From UBA1479 sp048263775 (GTDB taxonomy: Bacteria > Pseudomonadota > Alphaproteobacteria > Rhodospirillales > Casp-alpha2): a DNA stretch of 64,000 bases. Both the position numbers and the translations under genes were made by a program. Positions 27,508-35,835 of the stretch are shown here, in pieces (within the stretch, counting starts at the first letter, position 1; each line of letters begins with the position of its first letter). The notes beneath the pieces were generated by a model, which searched no databases, had not been told where the DNA came from, and saw nothing but the letters and a program-made list of their open reading frames with translations. The stretch covers positions 136,084 to 200,083 of the forward strand of contig JBLXDU010000008.1 of assembly GCA_048263775.1 (NCBI GenBank), in the 5' to 3' direction.

Positions 27508-28316
27508 GCAAGACCTATTCCGCATTTCTGGCCGGCCTGGTCCGGGGGCTGACCGCGCCGATGTCGCGCTGGCCGCGCTACGCGACGCGGGCGCGTCTGG
27601 CCGATGCGGTGACGCCACGGGTCCCCGTCGACACACCGCTTGGTCCCATCACCCTATATACGCCCGGCAAGGATGCCCTTTACTTCGCCCGTCATGCCTT
27701 CGTGCGCGAACCGGAAACGGTCGAATGGATCGACGGCTTCCAGGACGGTGAAGTGTTCTGGGACATCGGCGCCAGCGTCGGGCCCTATGCGGTCTATGCG
27801 GGCAAGCGGGGTATTTCGACGGTGGCGTTCGAACCCAATCCGTTTTCCTTTCATTGCCTGGCCCGCAACGTGGTCGAAAACGGCGTCGGCGAGGCCGTCC
27901 AGGCCCATTGCCTGGGCCTCAGCGACCGGGACGGGCGCGGGCGGTTCTACATGCCCTCGTTCGAGGCCGGCACTTCGGGCTCCTCGCTTTATGATAGCGG
28001 CTTGTCGAGGCTGGGTTTCGCCAAGGCCGAGATCGCCGTGGACGCCTTCGCGCTGTCCGCCGACAGCCTGATCGATCGCTACGGCTTCACGCCGCCGCAG
28101 CACATCAAGATCGACGTGGACAGTATCGAACCGCAGATCCTCAAGGGCGCCAAGGGTCTGCTGCAAAGCGGCCAGGTCAAGTCGCTGCTTATCGAGATCG
28201 CTCCGGACGACACGGAAATCCCCGCCTTTCTGGCCGATGTCGGCTTCGCCGAGGCGCGGCGCGGCATTCAGCGGGCGGATACGGATGTGAATGTGATCTT
28301 CACCCGCGCCTCCTGA
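27504..28316 (+). CDS. FkbM family methyltransferase
   Basis: A 270-residue Rossmann methyltransferase of the FkbM family. The SAM-binding motif I is EVFWDIGASVGPYAVYAGKR; FEPNPFSFHCLARNV and IKIDVDSIEPQILKGAKGLL are the FkbM signatures. These enzymes often O-methylate sugars in polysaccharides. It is the last gene of the coupled operon and probably decorates the same glycan. Confidence 0.85.
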   Translation: MSKTYSAFLAGLVRGLTAPMSRWPRYATRARLADAVTPRVPVDTPLGPITLYTPGKDALYFARHAFVREPETVEWIDGFQDGEVFWDIGASVGPYAVYAGKRGISTVAFEPNPFSFHCLARNVVENGVGEAVQAHCLGLSDRDGRGRFYMPSFEAGTSGSSLYDSGLSRLGFAKAEIAVDAFALSADSLIDRYGFTPPQHIKIDVDSIEPQILKGAKGLLQSGQVKSLLIEIAPDDTEIPAFLADVGFAEARRGIQRADTDVNVIFTRAS

Positions 28317-28394
28317 CGGTTTCCCGGCTTTGCCCAAAACCCGGTCTGTGTCCGTTAATTTCGGCAGGTTTCCTAGGATTCGGGCCCAACGCCC

Positions 28395-28423
28395 TTGACA
28401 GGGAGACGCCAGCGGACTACATC
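28395..28423 (+). promoter_or_regulatory. Promoter of groESL
   Basis: TTGACA (28395-28400) and TACATC (28418-28423) stand 17 bases apart, a vegetative-type promoter whose start point would fall inside the CIRCE element just downstream. Confidence 0.6.
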
Positions 28424-28424
28424 G

Positions 28425-28451
28425 CTGGCACTCACTTGGGTTGAGTGCTAA
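28425..28451 (+). promoter_or_regulatory. CIRCE operator (HrcA site)
   Basis: CTGGCACTC and GAGTGCTAA are separated by nine bases, against the consensus TTAGCACTC-N9-GAGTGCTAA. Only two arm positions differ. HrcA repressor binds this site to control groESL; the hrcA gene is not in the window. Confidence 0.93.
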
Positions 28452-28499
28452 CAAACACAAAAAAACCCTTATGTTTCCATTATTTGACGGAGAGCGACA

Positions 28500-28787
28500 A
28501 TGAAGTTCAGGCCTCTGCATGACCGTGTGTTGGTCAAGCGCATCGAGCAGGACGCGAAGACCAAGGGCGGGATCATCATCCCCGACACCGCCAAGGAAAA
28601 GCCCATGGAAGGCAAGATTATTGCCGTCGGTTCCGGCGCCCGCAACGAAGACGGCTCGGTTACGCCGCTCGACGTGAAAAAGGGCGACAAGGTCCTGTTC
28701 GGCAAATGGTCGGGCACCGAAGTGACGATCGACGGCGACGAGCTGATCATCATGAAGGAATCAGACCTGCTGGGCATCATCGGCTAA
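28500..28787 (+). CDS. groES: Co-chaperonin GroES
   Basis: A 95-residue GroES of normal length starting KFRPLHDRVLVKRIE. The mobile loop that docks on GroEL is visible at about residues 17-32 (DAKTKGGIIIPDTAKEKP). It forms the heptameric lid of the GroEL folding chamber. GGAGA precedes the ATG, and groEL follows after 54 bp. Confidence 0.97.
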   Translation: MKFRPLHDRVLVKRIEQDAKTKGGIIIPDTAKEKPMEGKIIAVGSGARNEDGSVTPLDVKKGDKVLFGKWSGTEVTIDGDELIIMKESDLLGIIG

Positions 28788-28841
28788 GGCCGACCGCCCG
28801 CAAGGCACCCGAAAAAGATCGAACCAAGAGGATTAGATAAG

Positions 28842-30488
28842 ATGGCTGCTAAGGAAGTTAAGTTTTCAAGCGACGCCCGCGACCGCATGCTGAAGGGTGT
28901 CGACACCCTCGCCAACGCGGTTAAGGTGACCCTCGGCCCCAAGGGCCGTAACGTCGTTATCGACAAGGCGTTCGGCGCCCCGCGCATCACCAAGGACGGC
29001 GTCACCGTCGCCAAGGAAATCGAACTGACCGACAAGTTCGAAAACATGGGCGCGCAGATGGTCAAGGAAGTTGCTTCCCGGACCAACGACGAAGCCGGCG
29101 ACGGCACCACCACCGCGACCGTTCTGGCCCAAGCCATCGTCCGCGAAGGTGTCAAGGCCGTGGCCGCCGGTATGAACCCGATGGATCTGAAGCGCGGCGT
29201 CGACATGGCTGTCGAAGCCGTCGTGGCCGACGTGAAGTCCGTCTCCAAGAAGGTCAAGACCTCCGACGAAATCGCCCAGGTCGGCACCATTTCCGCCAAC
29301 GGCGACGAAGCGATCGGCAAGATGATCGCCGAAGCCATGCAGAAGGTCGGCAATGAAGGCGTCATCGAAGTCGAAGAAGCCAAGGGCCTGGACACGGACG
29401 TCACCGTCGTCGAAGGCATGCAGTTCGACCGGGGTTACACCTCGCCGTACTTCATCACCAACGCCGACAAGATGACCTGCGACATGGACAACCCCTACAT
29501 TCTCATCCACGAGAAGAAGCTGTCCTCGCTGCAGCCGCTGCTGCCGGTTCTGGAAGCCGTCGTTCAGGCTTCCCGCCCGCTGATCATCATCGCCGAAGAC
29601 ATCGAAGGCGAAGCGCTGGCGACCCTGGTCGTCAACAAGCTGCGTGGTGGCCTGAAGGTCGCCGCCGTCAAGGCGCCGGGCTTCGGTGACCGCCGTAAGG
29701 CCATGCTGGAAGACATCGCGATCCTGACCAACGGCCAGGTGATTTCCGAAGACATCGGCATCAAGCTTGAAAACGTCGGCCTGGAAATGCTGGGCACGGC
29801 CAAGCGCGTCATCATCACCAAGGACGACACCACCGTCGTCGATGGTGCCGGCAAGAAGAAAGACATCGAAGCGCGCTGCAACCAGATCCGGGCGCAGATC
29901 GAGGAAACCACCTCGGACTACGACCGCGAGAAGCTGCAGGAACGTCTGGCCAAGCTGGCCGGCGGCGTGGCCGTCATCAACGTGGGCGGCGCCACCGAGG
30001 TCGAGGTTAAGGAAAAGCGTGACCGCGTCGACGACGCCCTGCACGCTACCCGCGCCGCGGTCGAGGAAGGCGTGGTTCCGGGCGGCGGTTCTGCCCTGCT
30101 TTATGCCACCAACGCCCTGAAGAAGCTGACCCCGGAAAACAACGACCAGCAGGTCGGCATCAACATCGTGTTGCGCGCCCTGCAGGCCCCGATCCGTCAG
30201 ATCGCGGAAAACGCCGGCTTCGACGGCGCCGTGGTTGCGGGCAAGCTGCTTGAAGGCAAGGTCAAGACCCAGGGCTTCAACGCCCAGTCCGGCAAGTATG
30301 TCGATATGCTGAAAGCCGGCATCATCGATCCGACCAAGGTCGTCCGTACGGCTCTGCAGGATGCGGCGTCCATCGCCGGTCTGCTGATCACCACGGAAGC
30401 CATGGTCGCCGAAAAGCCGGAGAAGAAAGAAGCCGGCGGCATGCCCCCGGGTGGCGGCATGCCCGACATGGGCGGCATGGGCTTCTAA
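28842..30488 (+). CDS. groEL: Chaperonin GroEL
   Basis: A 548-residue chaperonin, full length. It has the ATP-binding DGTTTATVLAQAI, catalytic Asp in the intermediate domain, and the C-terminal Gly-Met tail (GGMPPGGGMPDMGGMGF). It folds newly made proteins in the cytosol with GroES. GAGG lies upstream of the ATG. A strong terminator follows the stop. Confidence 0.98.
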   Translation: MAAKEVKFSSDARDRMLKGVDTLANAVKVTLGPKGRNVVIDKAFGAPRITKDGVTVAKEIELTDKFENMGAQMVKEVASRTNDEAGDGTTTATVLAQAIVREGVKAVAAGMNPMDLKRGVDMAVEAVVADVKSVSKKVKTSDEIAQVGTISANGDEAIGKMIAEAMQKVGNEGVIEVEEAKGLDTDVTVVEGMQFDRGYTSPYFITNADKMTCDMDNPYILIHEKKLSSLQPLLPVLEAVVQASRPLIIIAEDIEGEALATLVVNKLRGGLKVAAVKAPGFGDRRKAMLEDIAILTNGQVISEDIGIKLENVGLEMLGTAKRVIITKDDTTVVDGAGKKKDIEARCNQIRAQIEETTSDYDREKLQERLAKLAGGVAVINVGGATEVEVKEKRDRVDDALHATRAAVEEGVVPGGGSALLYATNALKKLTPENNDQQVGINIVLRALQAPIRQIAENAGFDGAVVAGKLLEGKVKTQGFNAQSGKYVDMLKAGIIDPTKVVRTALQDAASIAGLLITTEAMVAEKPEKKEAGGMPPGGGMPDMGGMGF

Positions 30489-30513
30489 TCCCGTCGCTTA
30501 CCGTTTGTTTCGG

Positions 30514-30545
30514 AAAGGGCCGCACCTTCGGGTGCGGCCCTTTTC
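30514..30545 (+). terminator. Intrinsic terminator of groESL
   Basis: AAAGGGCCGCACC pairs perfectly with GGTGCGGCCCTTT around a TTCG tetraloop, and the stem runs into TTTTCTT. This is a textbook rho-independent terminator 25 bases after groEL. Confidence 0.93.
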
Positions 30546-30657
30546 TTATGCGTGACCTGGATCAAGGGCCGGCCGATGCACCTCGGCTATAGGGCCGGAT
30601 GCGAAAGTTTGCTACCGTCCGCGGGTCTCGCGGAAACGGCCGGGAGACGAGGAAATC

Positions 30658-32274
30658 ATGCAGGTCGGATATCAGCGAATGACCATCAATGCCGTCGCGG
30701 GCGACATCAAGAAACTCATCAAGGCCGGGCGCCTGGCTGACGCGGGGCAGGCGGCCTATCAGGCCGCCGTGACCGGCCGCGCCGATGAGGAAACGTTGGG
30801 ACTGGGCGCGGGCGCAGCCTATCAGGCGGGCGCCGACGGTTTGGCGCTTGAGCTGTTTTCCCGCCTGGACGCGCGCCGCGCGCTGGATGCCGGACAATGG
30901 GCGATGATGGGCCATGCGGCGGAACGCCTTGGCGTCAGCCGGGTCGCCTTGCCCGCCTATCACCGGTCGCTCGACCTGAAGCCCGGCGACGCGGCCGTGC
31001 ATTACAACCTGGGTTCCCTCCAACTGCGCCGCCATCAATGGACCGAGGCGATCACGCATCTGCGGGCCGCCTGCGATGCCAAGCCCGATTGGCAGCCGGC
31101 CTGGGAGAACCTGGCCCAGGCCCTGGTCGGCACCGAACATTATGAAACCGTCGTGCCGTTCCTAGCCGACTGCATGGCGCGCTTTCCGGACAACCCCGTG
31201 TTCGCGTTTCAGCACGCGGCGGCCCTCCTGCATATGGGCGATCGGCCAGGGGCCGAAGCAGCCTACCGCGATCTGACCGCCCGCCTGCCGGACAATGCGG
31301 CCGCCTGGGCCGGGTTGGCGGCGGCGGTGATCCAGGACGGGCGCAAGGACGAAGCGGCGCGCCTGATTGCGGATGCTGCGGCCAAGGGGGCGCGGTCTCA
31401 CGATCTCGACGAAATGGCGGCGACCCTGAAGCTGGACGGGGGTGATGCCGATGCGGCCATCGCCGGATACGAAACGATTCTGGCGGCCCAGCCCGATCAC
31501 CGTCTGGCCCGGGTCAATCTGGTCGATGCCCTGTTGCAGGCGGGCGATCACAAACGCGCGCTCAAGGTCTGCGACGACCGCCTGGCGGCCGTGCCGGGCG
31601 ATCCGGAAATGCTCGCCTACCGGGCCATCGTGATGACCGACATGGGACAGGCGGCGGCGGCCGAGGCCTTCCTGCCGCCCAACCTGATCATGGGCCACCG
31701 GCCCCTGGCGCCGGACGGATTTGCCTCACTGGCCGACTTCAACAAGGCAATGGTCCGCCACATCCTGGACCACCCGTCCCTGGTCCCGTCGCCGCCCAGC
31801 CACGCCACCGTCGCGGGCCGCCACACGGGCAGTCTGGTCTGTGACCCCTGGGGCCCGATGACCCAATTCAAGGAGATGATCGCCGAGGCCGCGCGCGCCT
31901 ATCGCCGCCGCCATCGGCGCAGTTCCCATCCCCTGTTCACCCGCTGGTCCGACGAATACTCACTGACCCTTTGGGCGGTGGAGATGAATGCCGGCGGCCA
32001 TCAGATGCCGCACATCCATCCGTCGGGTTTCCTGTCCGGCGTTTACTATCCGCAGTTGCCGGCCCAGGTTACGGATCCCGGCGACACCAACGGCTTCATC
32101 GAATTTTTCCAGGCACCCGAGCAGTTCAAGCTGCGCCATACGCCGCGCCTGCAGCTGTTCCCGCCCGAGGAGGGGGTGATGTATCTGTTCCCCTCGGCCT
32201 ATTTCCACCGCACCATTCCCTTTACCGGCGACGGCACGCGCATCAGCGTTGCCTTCGATCTGGTCGCTCTTTAG
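30658..32274 (+). CDS. TPR protein with C-terminal 2OG-Fe(II) oxygenase-like domain
   Basis: A 538-residue protein. About residues 1-340 are consecutive TPR-like helical repeats (for example PGDAAVHYNLGSLQLRRHQW). The last 200 residues resemble the putative 2OG-Fe(II) oxygenase family found in cyanophage and marine bacterial proteins: MPHIHPSGFLSGVYYPQ gives the first iron-ligand histidine, SAYFHRTIPF the second, and GTRISVAFDL the 2-oxoglutarate arginine. A peptide- or protein-hydroxylating role is plausible but unproven. GAGGAAA precedes the ATG. The next gene follows after 13 bases. Confidence 0.78.
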   Translation: MQVGYQRMTINAVAGDIKKLIKAGRLADAGQAAYQAAVTGRADEETLGLGAGAAYQAGADGLALELFSRLDARRALDAGQWAMMGHAAERLGVSRVALPAYHRSLDLKPGDAAVHYNLGSLQLRRHQWTEAITHLRAACDAKPDWQPAWENLAQALVGTEHYETVVPFLADCMARFPDNPVFAFQHAAALLHMGDRPGAEAAYRDLTARLPDNAAAWAGLAAAVIQDGRKDEAARLIADAAAKGARSHDLDEMAATLKLDGGDADAAIAGYETILAAQPDHRLARVNLVDALLQAGDHKRALKVCDDRLAAVPGDPEMLAYRAIVMTDMGQAAAAEAFLPPNLIMGHRPLAPDGFASLADFNKAMVRHILDHPSLVPSPPSHATVAGRHTGSLVCDPWGPMTQFKEMIAEAARAYRRRHRRSSHPLFTRWSDEYSLTLWAVEMNAGGHQMPHIHPSGFLSGVYYPQLPAQVTDPGDTNGFIEFFQAPEQFKLRHTPRLQLFPPEEGVMYLFPSAYFHRTIPFTGDGTRISVAFDLVAL

Positions 32275-32287
32275 GCGCTGTGCCGCC

Positions 32288-33010
32288 GTGACCGCCCGTT
32301 TTATCCTGGTCCACGGCGCCTACCACGGCGGCTGGTGCTGGGACCGGCTGGCGCCGATCCTGCAGGCGCGGGGTGCGATGGTCGCGGCCCCCGACCTGCC
32401 GGGCCATGGCGCCGACAGGACGCTGACCGCGGATCTCACCCTGACTCTCTATGCCGATCATATCGCCGGGGTCGTGCGGCAACAGGGCGGCCCCGTCACC
32501 CTGGTCGGCCATTCCATGGCCGGGGCGGTGATCGCAGAAGTTGCCGAGCGCGTGCCGGACCTGCTTACCCGCCTGGTCTACCTGACGGCCTATATGCCGG
32601 GGCCAGGGGAAAGCATCATCGACTGGGCGCGCCGCGACGGGGATACGCGGGCGCGGGCGGACAAGGTCCTGTTCGACGGCGTGCCCTGCCTTGCCGTCGA
32701 CCGTCAAACGACCTGGGACGCCTTCTATCAGGACGCGCCCGAGGAAGACCTGGACTGGGTGTTTCCCCAACTCCGGCCCGAACCCGTGGCGATCTTCCGC
32801 CAGACCCTTGCCCTGACCCCGGAAAAGTTCGGCCGGGTGCCGCGCGATTACATTTCCAGCCGCCAGGATTTCGCCATTACCGCCGACCTTCAGGATTCCA
32901 TGCTCGATGCCCTGCCGGCCCGGCGGACCTGGGATCTGGACTGTGGCCATTCGCCCTTCGTCGTTTGCCCGGATGCCCTGGCGGACATTCTTCTGGACGG
33001 CGAAGGTTAG
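32288..33010 (+). CDS. Alpha/beta hydrolase
   Basis: A 240-residue single-domain esterase/hydrolase. FILVHGAYHGGWCW forms the oxyanion region, the nucleophile serine lies in VGHSMAGAV, and the catalytic histidine is in LDCGHSPFV. The layout matches plant methylesterase/hydroxynitrile lyase-like (salicylate-esterase type) bacterial proteins. The substrate is unknown. I start at GTG 32288 because homology begins at TARFILVHG. It lies close behind the TPR/oxygenase gene and is probably co-transcribed. Confidence 0.82.
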   Translation: MTARFILVHGAYHGGWCWDRLAPILQARGAMVAAPDLPGHGADRTLTADLTLTLYADHIAGVVRQQGGPVTLVGHSMAGAVIAEVAERVPDLLTRLVYLTAYMPGPGESIIDWARRDGDTRARADKVLFDGVPCLAVDRQTTWDAFYQDAPEEDLDWVFPQLRPEPVAIFRQTLALTPEKFGRVPRDYISSRQDFAITADLQDSMLDALPARRTWDLDCGHSPFVVCPDALADILLDGEG

Positions 33011-33062
33011 GCCTCTCCGTTTGCCGCAAAACGACCGTCGCGGCCATGCCGCGCGGGTTTTG

Positions 33063-33530
33063 CTAAAGCCCCAGTTCCGTCAGCCCGGGAAAGTCTTCGG
33101 GCCGGGGGCCGAGGGGCCAGGTGAACTTGCGCTCACTTTCCGTGATCAGGACGTCGTTGATCGATGCCTCGCGGCGGCGCATCAGACCCTCCGGCGAAAA
33201 CTCCCACTGTTCGTTGCCATGGGCCCGGTACCATTGGCCGTTGTCATCGTGATATTCGTACTGAAAGCGCACGGCGATGCGGTTGTCGTGAAAGGCCCAT
33301 AGTTCCTTGATCAGACGATAATCAAGCTCGCGCGCCCATTTGCGTTCCAGGAATTCGACGATCTTGTCGCGGCCGGTGAAAAATTCAGCCCGGTTGCGCC
33401 ATGTCGAGTCCGGCGTATAGGCCAGCGACACCTTGACCGGGTCACGGTGGTTCCAGGCATCCTCGGCCAGGCGGGCCTTTTGGGTTGCGGTCTCGAACGT
33501 AAAGGGGGGCAGGGGCGGGCGTGTTTCCAT
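33063..33530 (-). CDS. DUF1348 / NTF2-like small protein
   Basis: A 155-residue NTF2-fold (SnoaL-like) protein of the DUF1348 family, recognised from the N-terminal PPLPPFTFETA, WNHRDPVKVSLAYTPDSTWR and LDYRLIKELWAFHDNRIAVR. The function is unknown; members are widespread in proteobacteria. AGGAG precedes the ATG at 33530. It is convergent with the hydrolase gene. Confidence 0.85.
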   Translation of the reverse strand: METRPPLPPFTFETATQKARLAEDAWNHRDPVKVSLAYTPDSTWRNRAEFFTGRDKIVEFLERKWARELDYRLIKELWAFHDNRIAVRFQYEYHDDNGQWYRAHGNEQWEFSPEGLMRRREASINDVLITESERKFTWPLGPRPEDFPGLTELGL

Positions 33531-33692
33531 GGTCAGGACTCCTCATCCATCAATGCAGGATCGAATTGGGGAGGGCGTCTCGGCCCGGGGTCCGCGCACG
33601 TTCGCGGGATGGCGGCGTCCGTTCACCGCGTCGCCAAGAATATACACAGGGGGTTTGCGAATGCATCTTGAAAGGTCGGCGAACAAATTCTA

Positions 33693-33711
33693 CCGTCATG
33701 GGCAATGACGG
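33693..33711. other. Hairpin upstream of the first ANTAR gene
   Basis: CCGTCAT and ATGACGG pair perfectly around GGGCA, about 82 bases before the ANTAR gene at 33794. No T tract follows. The 263-bp gap otherwise shows no recognisable promoter motif. Confidence 0.35.
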
Positions 33712-33793
33712 ACGGAAATAAGGTTGTCCGCATCTGGGGGCGCATCCGAGAAACGAAGTCGCAGCCAACACGTCACGTGGTTGGAGATGAGAG

Positions 33794-34381
33794 ATGTCGG
33801 GCGCCGTCCTGAAGATCCTGGTCATTGATGAGAGTGCGGAACGCGCCGAGGTCCTGTTGGCGGGGCTTGAGGACGCGGGCTATCATCAGGTCCATCATCT
33901 GCGCGAGATGACGGATTTGGTGCCCCGCATCGCCGCCATCGACCCGGACGTGATCCTGATCGACCTGGAAAACCCCAACCGCGACACGGTCGAACAGATG
34001 TTCCGCGTGTCGCGTGAGGTCAAGCGGCCGATCGCCATGTTCGTCGACGAAAGCGACCCGGAAATGACCAAGCAGGCGATCCGGGCCGGGGTCAGTGCCT
34101 ATATCATCGACGGTCTGCGCCGTGACCGCATCCAGCCCGTGGTCGATGTCGCGATCTCGCGGTTCGAGGCCTACCGCGAACTGGAACAGCGGGCGACCGA
34201 CGCCGAATTGCAATTGGCCGAACGCAAGGTCATCGACCGGGCCAAGGCCGTGCTCATGGAAAAGCGCGCCATGACCGAACCCGCCGCCTATGACGCCATC
34301 CGCGCCATGGCCCGTGCCAAGGGCAAGCGCATGGTCGAGGTTGCGGAAAGCCTGCTGACGGCCCAGGAACTGGGTATCTAG
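33794..34381 (+). CDS. NasT-like ANTAR-domain response regulator
   Basis: A 195-residue protein. The receiver-like domain keeps the phosphoacceptor aspartate in PDVILIDLENPNRDTVEQMF, a segment very like NasT. A coiled coil follows (about 125-140), then the RNA-binding ANTAR domain (KVIDRAKAVLMEKRAMTEPA and onwards). ANTAR proteins release transcription terminators by binding paired hairpins in leader RNA. NasT normally controls nitrate assimilation with NasS. Neither nasS nor nitrate reductase genes are present here. The nearest plausible target is the cyanate operon 4-5 kb downstream. Confidence 0.88.
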   Translation: MSGAVLKILVIDESAERAEVLLAGLEDAGYHQVHHLREMTDLVPRIAAIDPDVILIDLENPNRDTVEQMFRVSREVKRPIAMFVDESDPEMTKQAIRAGVSAYIIDGLRRDRIQPVVDVAISRFEAYRELEQRATDAELQLAERKVIDRAKAVLMEKRAMTEPAAYDAIRAMARAKGKRMVEVAESLLTAQELGI

Positions 34382-34540
34382 TTCAGGCGGACGTTTCGGC
34401 TTGCCCCGCGGCAATTGTTTTCATTGCGTGTCTTAGAGGACCCGGCACCGGAATCTGAGCGCCGGCGGCGGGCGTACGCACGTCTTTCCAAGGCGGCGGG
34501 GCAATTGACTCGATGGGGGAATCGGCGTACGCGATAAATA

Positions 34541-34558
34541 TAGTAAGTTAACTAACTA
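34541..34558. promoter_or_regulatory. Likely operator of the TetR gene
   Basis: TAGTAAGTTAACTAACTA is a palindrome with one mismatched pair, centred on GTTAAC. It ends 11 bases before the TetR ATG and sits in an AT-rich pocket. Autoregulation is inferred from position. Confidence 0.6.
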
Positions 34559-34569
34559 GGAAATTCTTG

Positions 34570-35136
34570 ATGCAACGTGCCGCCGCGAAAGCGAAACAGC
34601 AAGACCTCGTGAATGCCGCCGCGGGCCTCTTTCACGAGCAAGGGGTGGCGAAGACGACCCTGACCGACGTGGCGTGCGCCGCCAACATCCCGCTTGGAAG
34701 TGTCTTCTATTACTTCAAGACCAAGGATGATCTCGTTTCCTCGGTCATCGACCGGAGGGAAGACGGGATCGCGCGGCTGATCTCGCGCCATCAGGCTCTT
34801 TCAGACCCGCGGGCGCGCCTGCTGGCGCTTGTCCAGATCTGGGTCGAGGACCGTGAGGTCGATGCTCTCTTCGGGTGCCCGGTCGGTAGCCTCTGTTTCG
34901 AACTGGCGCGAGCACGAGGGCCGCTGAGCGACCATGCCGCGCGGCCATTCCGGTTGCTGCTCGATTGGTGCGAAGAACAATTTCGCCTGCTTGGCGCCGA
35001 GGATGCGTCGGGCCGATCCGCCCTTCATCTCGTCTCGGCCCTTCAGGGGATCAGCCTGATCGCGGCGGTTTTCGCCGATCCGGAGATGATCGTCACGGAG
35101 GCGGCGCATCTGCGGGAGTGGCTGCAGACAGTTTAG
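34570..35136 (+). CDS. TetR family transcriptional regulator
   Basis: A 188-residue TetR protein. The N-terminal helix-turn-helix is TTLTDVACAANIPLGSVFYYFKTKDDL, the family signature. The C-terminal ligand domain contains FGCPVGSLCFELARARG, similar to regulators that sense small reactive or aromatic compounds, with two cysteines. AGGAA precedes the ATG. The DsrE-like gene lies 84 bp downstream in the same direction and is the likely target. Confidence 0.85.
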   Translation: MQRAAAKAKQQDLVNAAAGLFHEQGVAKTTLTDVACAANIPLGSVFYYFKTKDDLVSSVIDRREDGIARLISRHQALSDPRARLLALVQIWVEDREVDALFGCPVGSLCFELARARGPLSDHAARPFRLLLDWCEEQFRLLGAEDASGRSALHLVSALQGISLIAAVFADPEMIVTEAAHLREWLQTV

Positions 35137-35220
35137 CTTTCATGCGGGCAACCGCGCACGCGCTGTCGTGCGGCTGCTTGGATGCCAACATAAGACAGCG
35201 CCTCAACAGGGAGGATCAAG

Positions 35221-35748
35221 ATGAAACGGACATTTCTAATCGCGGCCGCGAGTGCGGTTGCAATCTCGATGAGCACGGCCGGATTTGCCAACGACGAGTT
35301 GTCACCCTACGGCACGTCGAAGACCGACTTGCACGAATATCCGACGATCGATGCCGTGTTCGACGCGAACTATACGCAGCCCAAGGATCTCAACATGCTT
35401 TACGCGTTCGTGAAGAACACGATGAAGCCGCTGAAGGGCAAGATGGTGGTCGTGAGCCATGGCCCGGAACTGCGCGTGTTCGCGAAGGAGAACTACATCA
35501 AGTACCAGGGCATCGTCGACAAGATGAAGGAACTGGCCGACAATGGCGTGGAATTCCGCATGTGCCACAATGCCTTGCGGGCGGCCGGCTACAAGGCCGA
35601 CGATTTCCACGGTTTTGTCACGGTGGTCCCGGCGGGATTTCCCGAAATCGCCTATCTGCAGTCCCAGGGCTTCCGCTATATCAACCCGCTTCCCTATTCA
35701 CCCAGGGATGTCCGCTACCTGGACCAGCCGCAATTGAAGAAGAACTAG
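35221..35748 (+). CDS. Periplasmic DsrE-family protein
   Basis: A 175-residue protein with a signal peptide (cleavage after AGFAN-type sequence near residue 23). The mature part has a DsrE/DsrF-like fold: a buried strand MVVVSHGPELRVFAK, then VEFRMCHNALRAAGY with the single conserved cysteine expected in this family, then VPAGFPEIAYLQSQGFRYI. Cytoplasmic relatives carry persulphide sulphur. A periplasmic role is unclear. GGAGG precedes the ATG. Probable control by the adjacent TetR protein. Confidence 0.8.
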   Translation: MKRTFLIAAASAVAISMSTAGFANDELSPYGTSKTDLHEYPTIDAVFDANYTQPKDLNMLYAFVKNTMKPLKGKMVVVSHGPELRVFAKENYIKYQGIVDKMKELADNGVEFRMCHNALRAAGYKADDFHGFVTVVPAGFPEIAYLQSQGFRYINPLPYSPRDVRYLDQPQLKKN

Positions 35749-35835
35749 GGCGTCTACCCCTCCGCCACGCCCGCCCCGGCTGCCGGTCGGTCAGATGTGA
35801 CCGGTCGCCGGGGTCGGAAGGCAAGGGGCCCCGGC

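Noticed and set aside
33433..33708. Small plus-strand frame upstream of the first ANTAR gene
   Set aside because: It overlaps the DUF1348 gene's 5' end on the other strand, has no ribosome-binding site and an Arg-rich, shadow-like composition.
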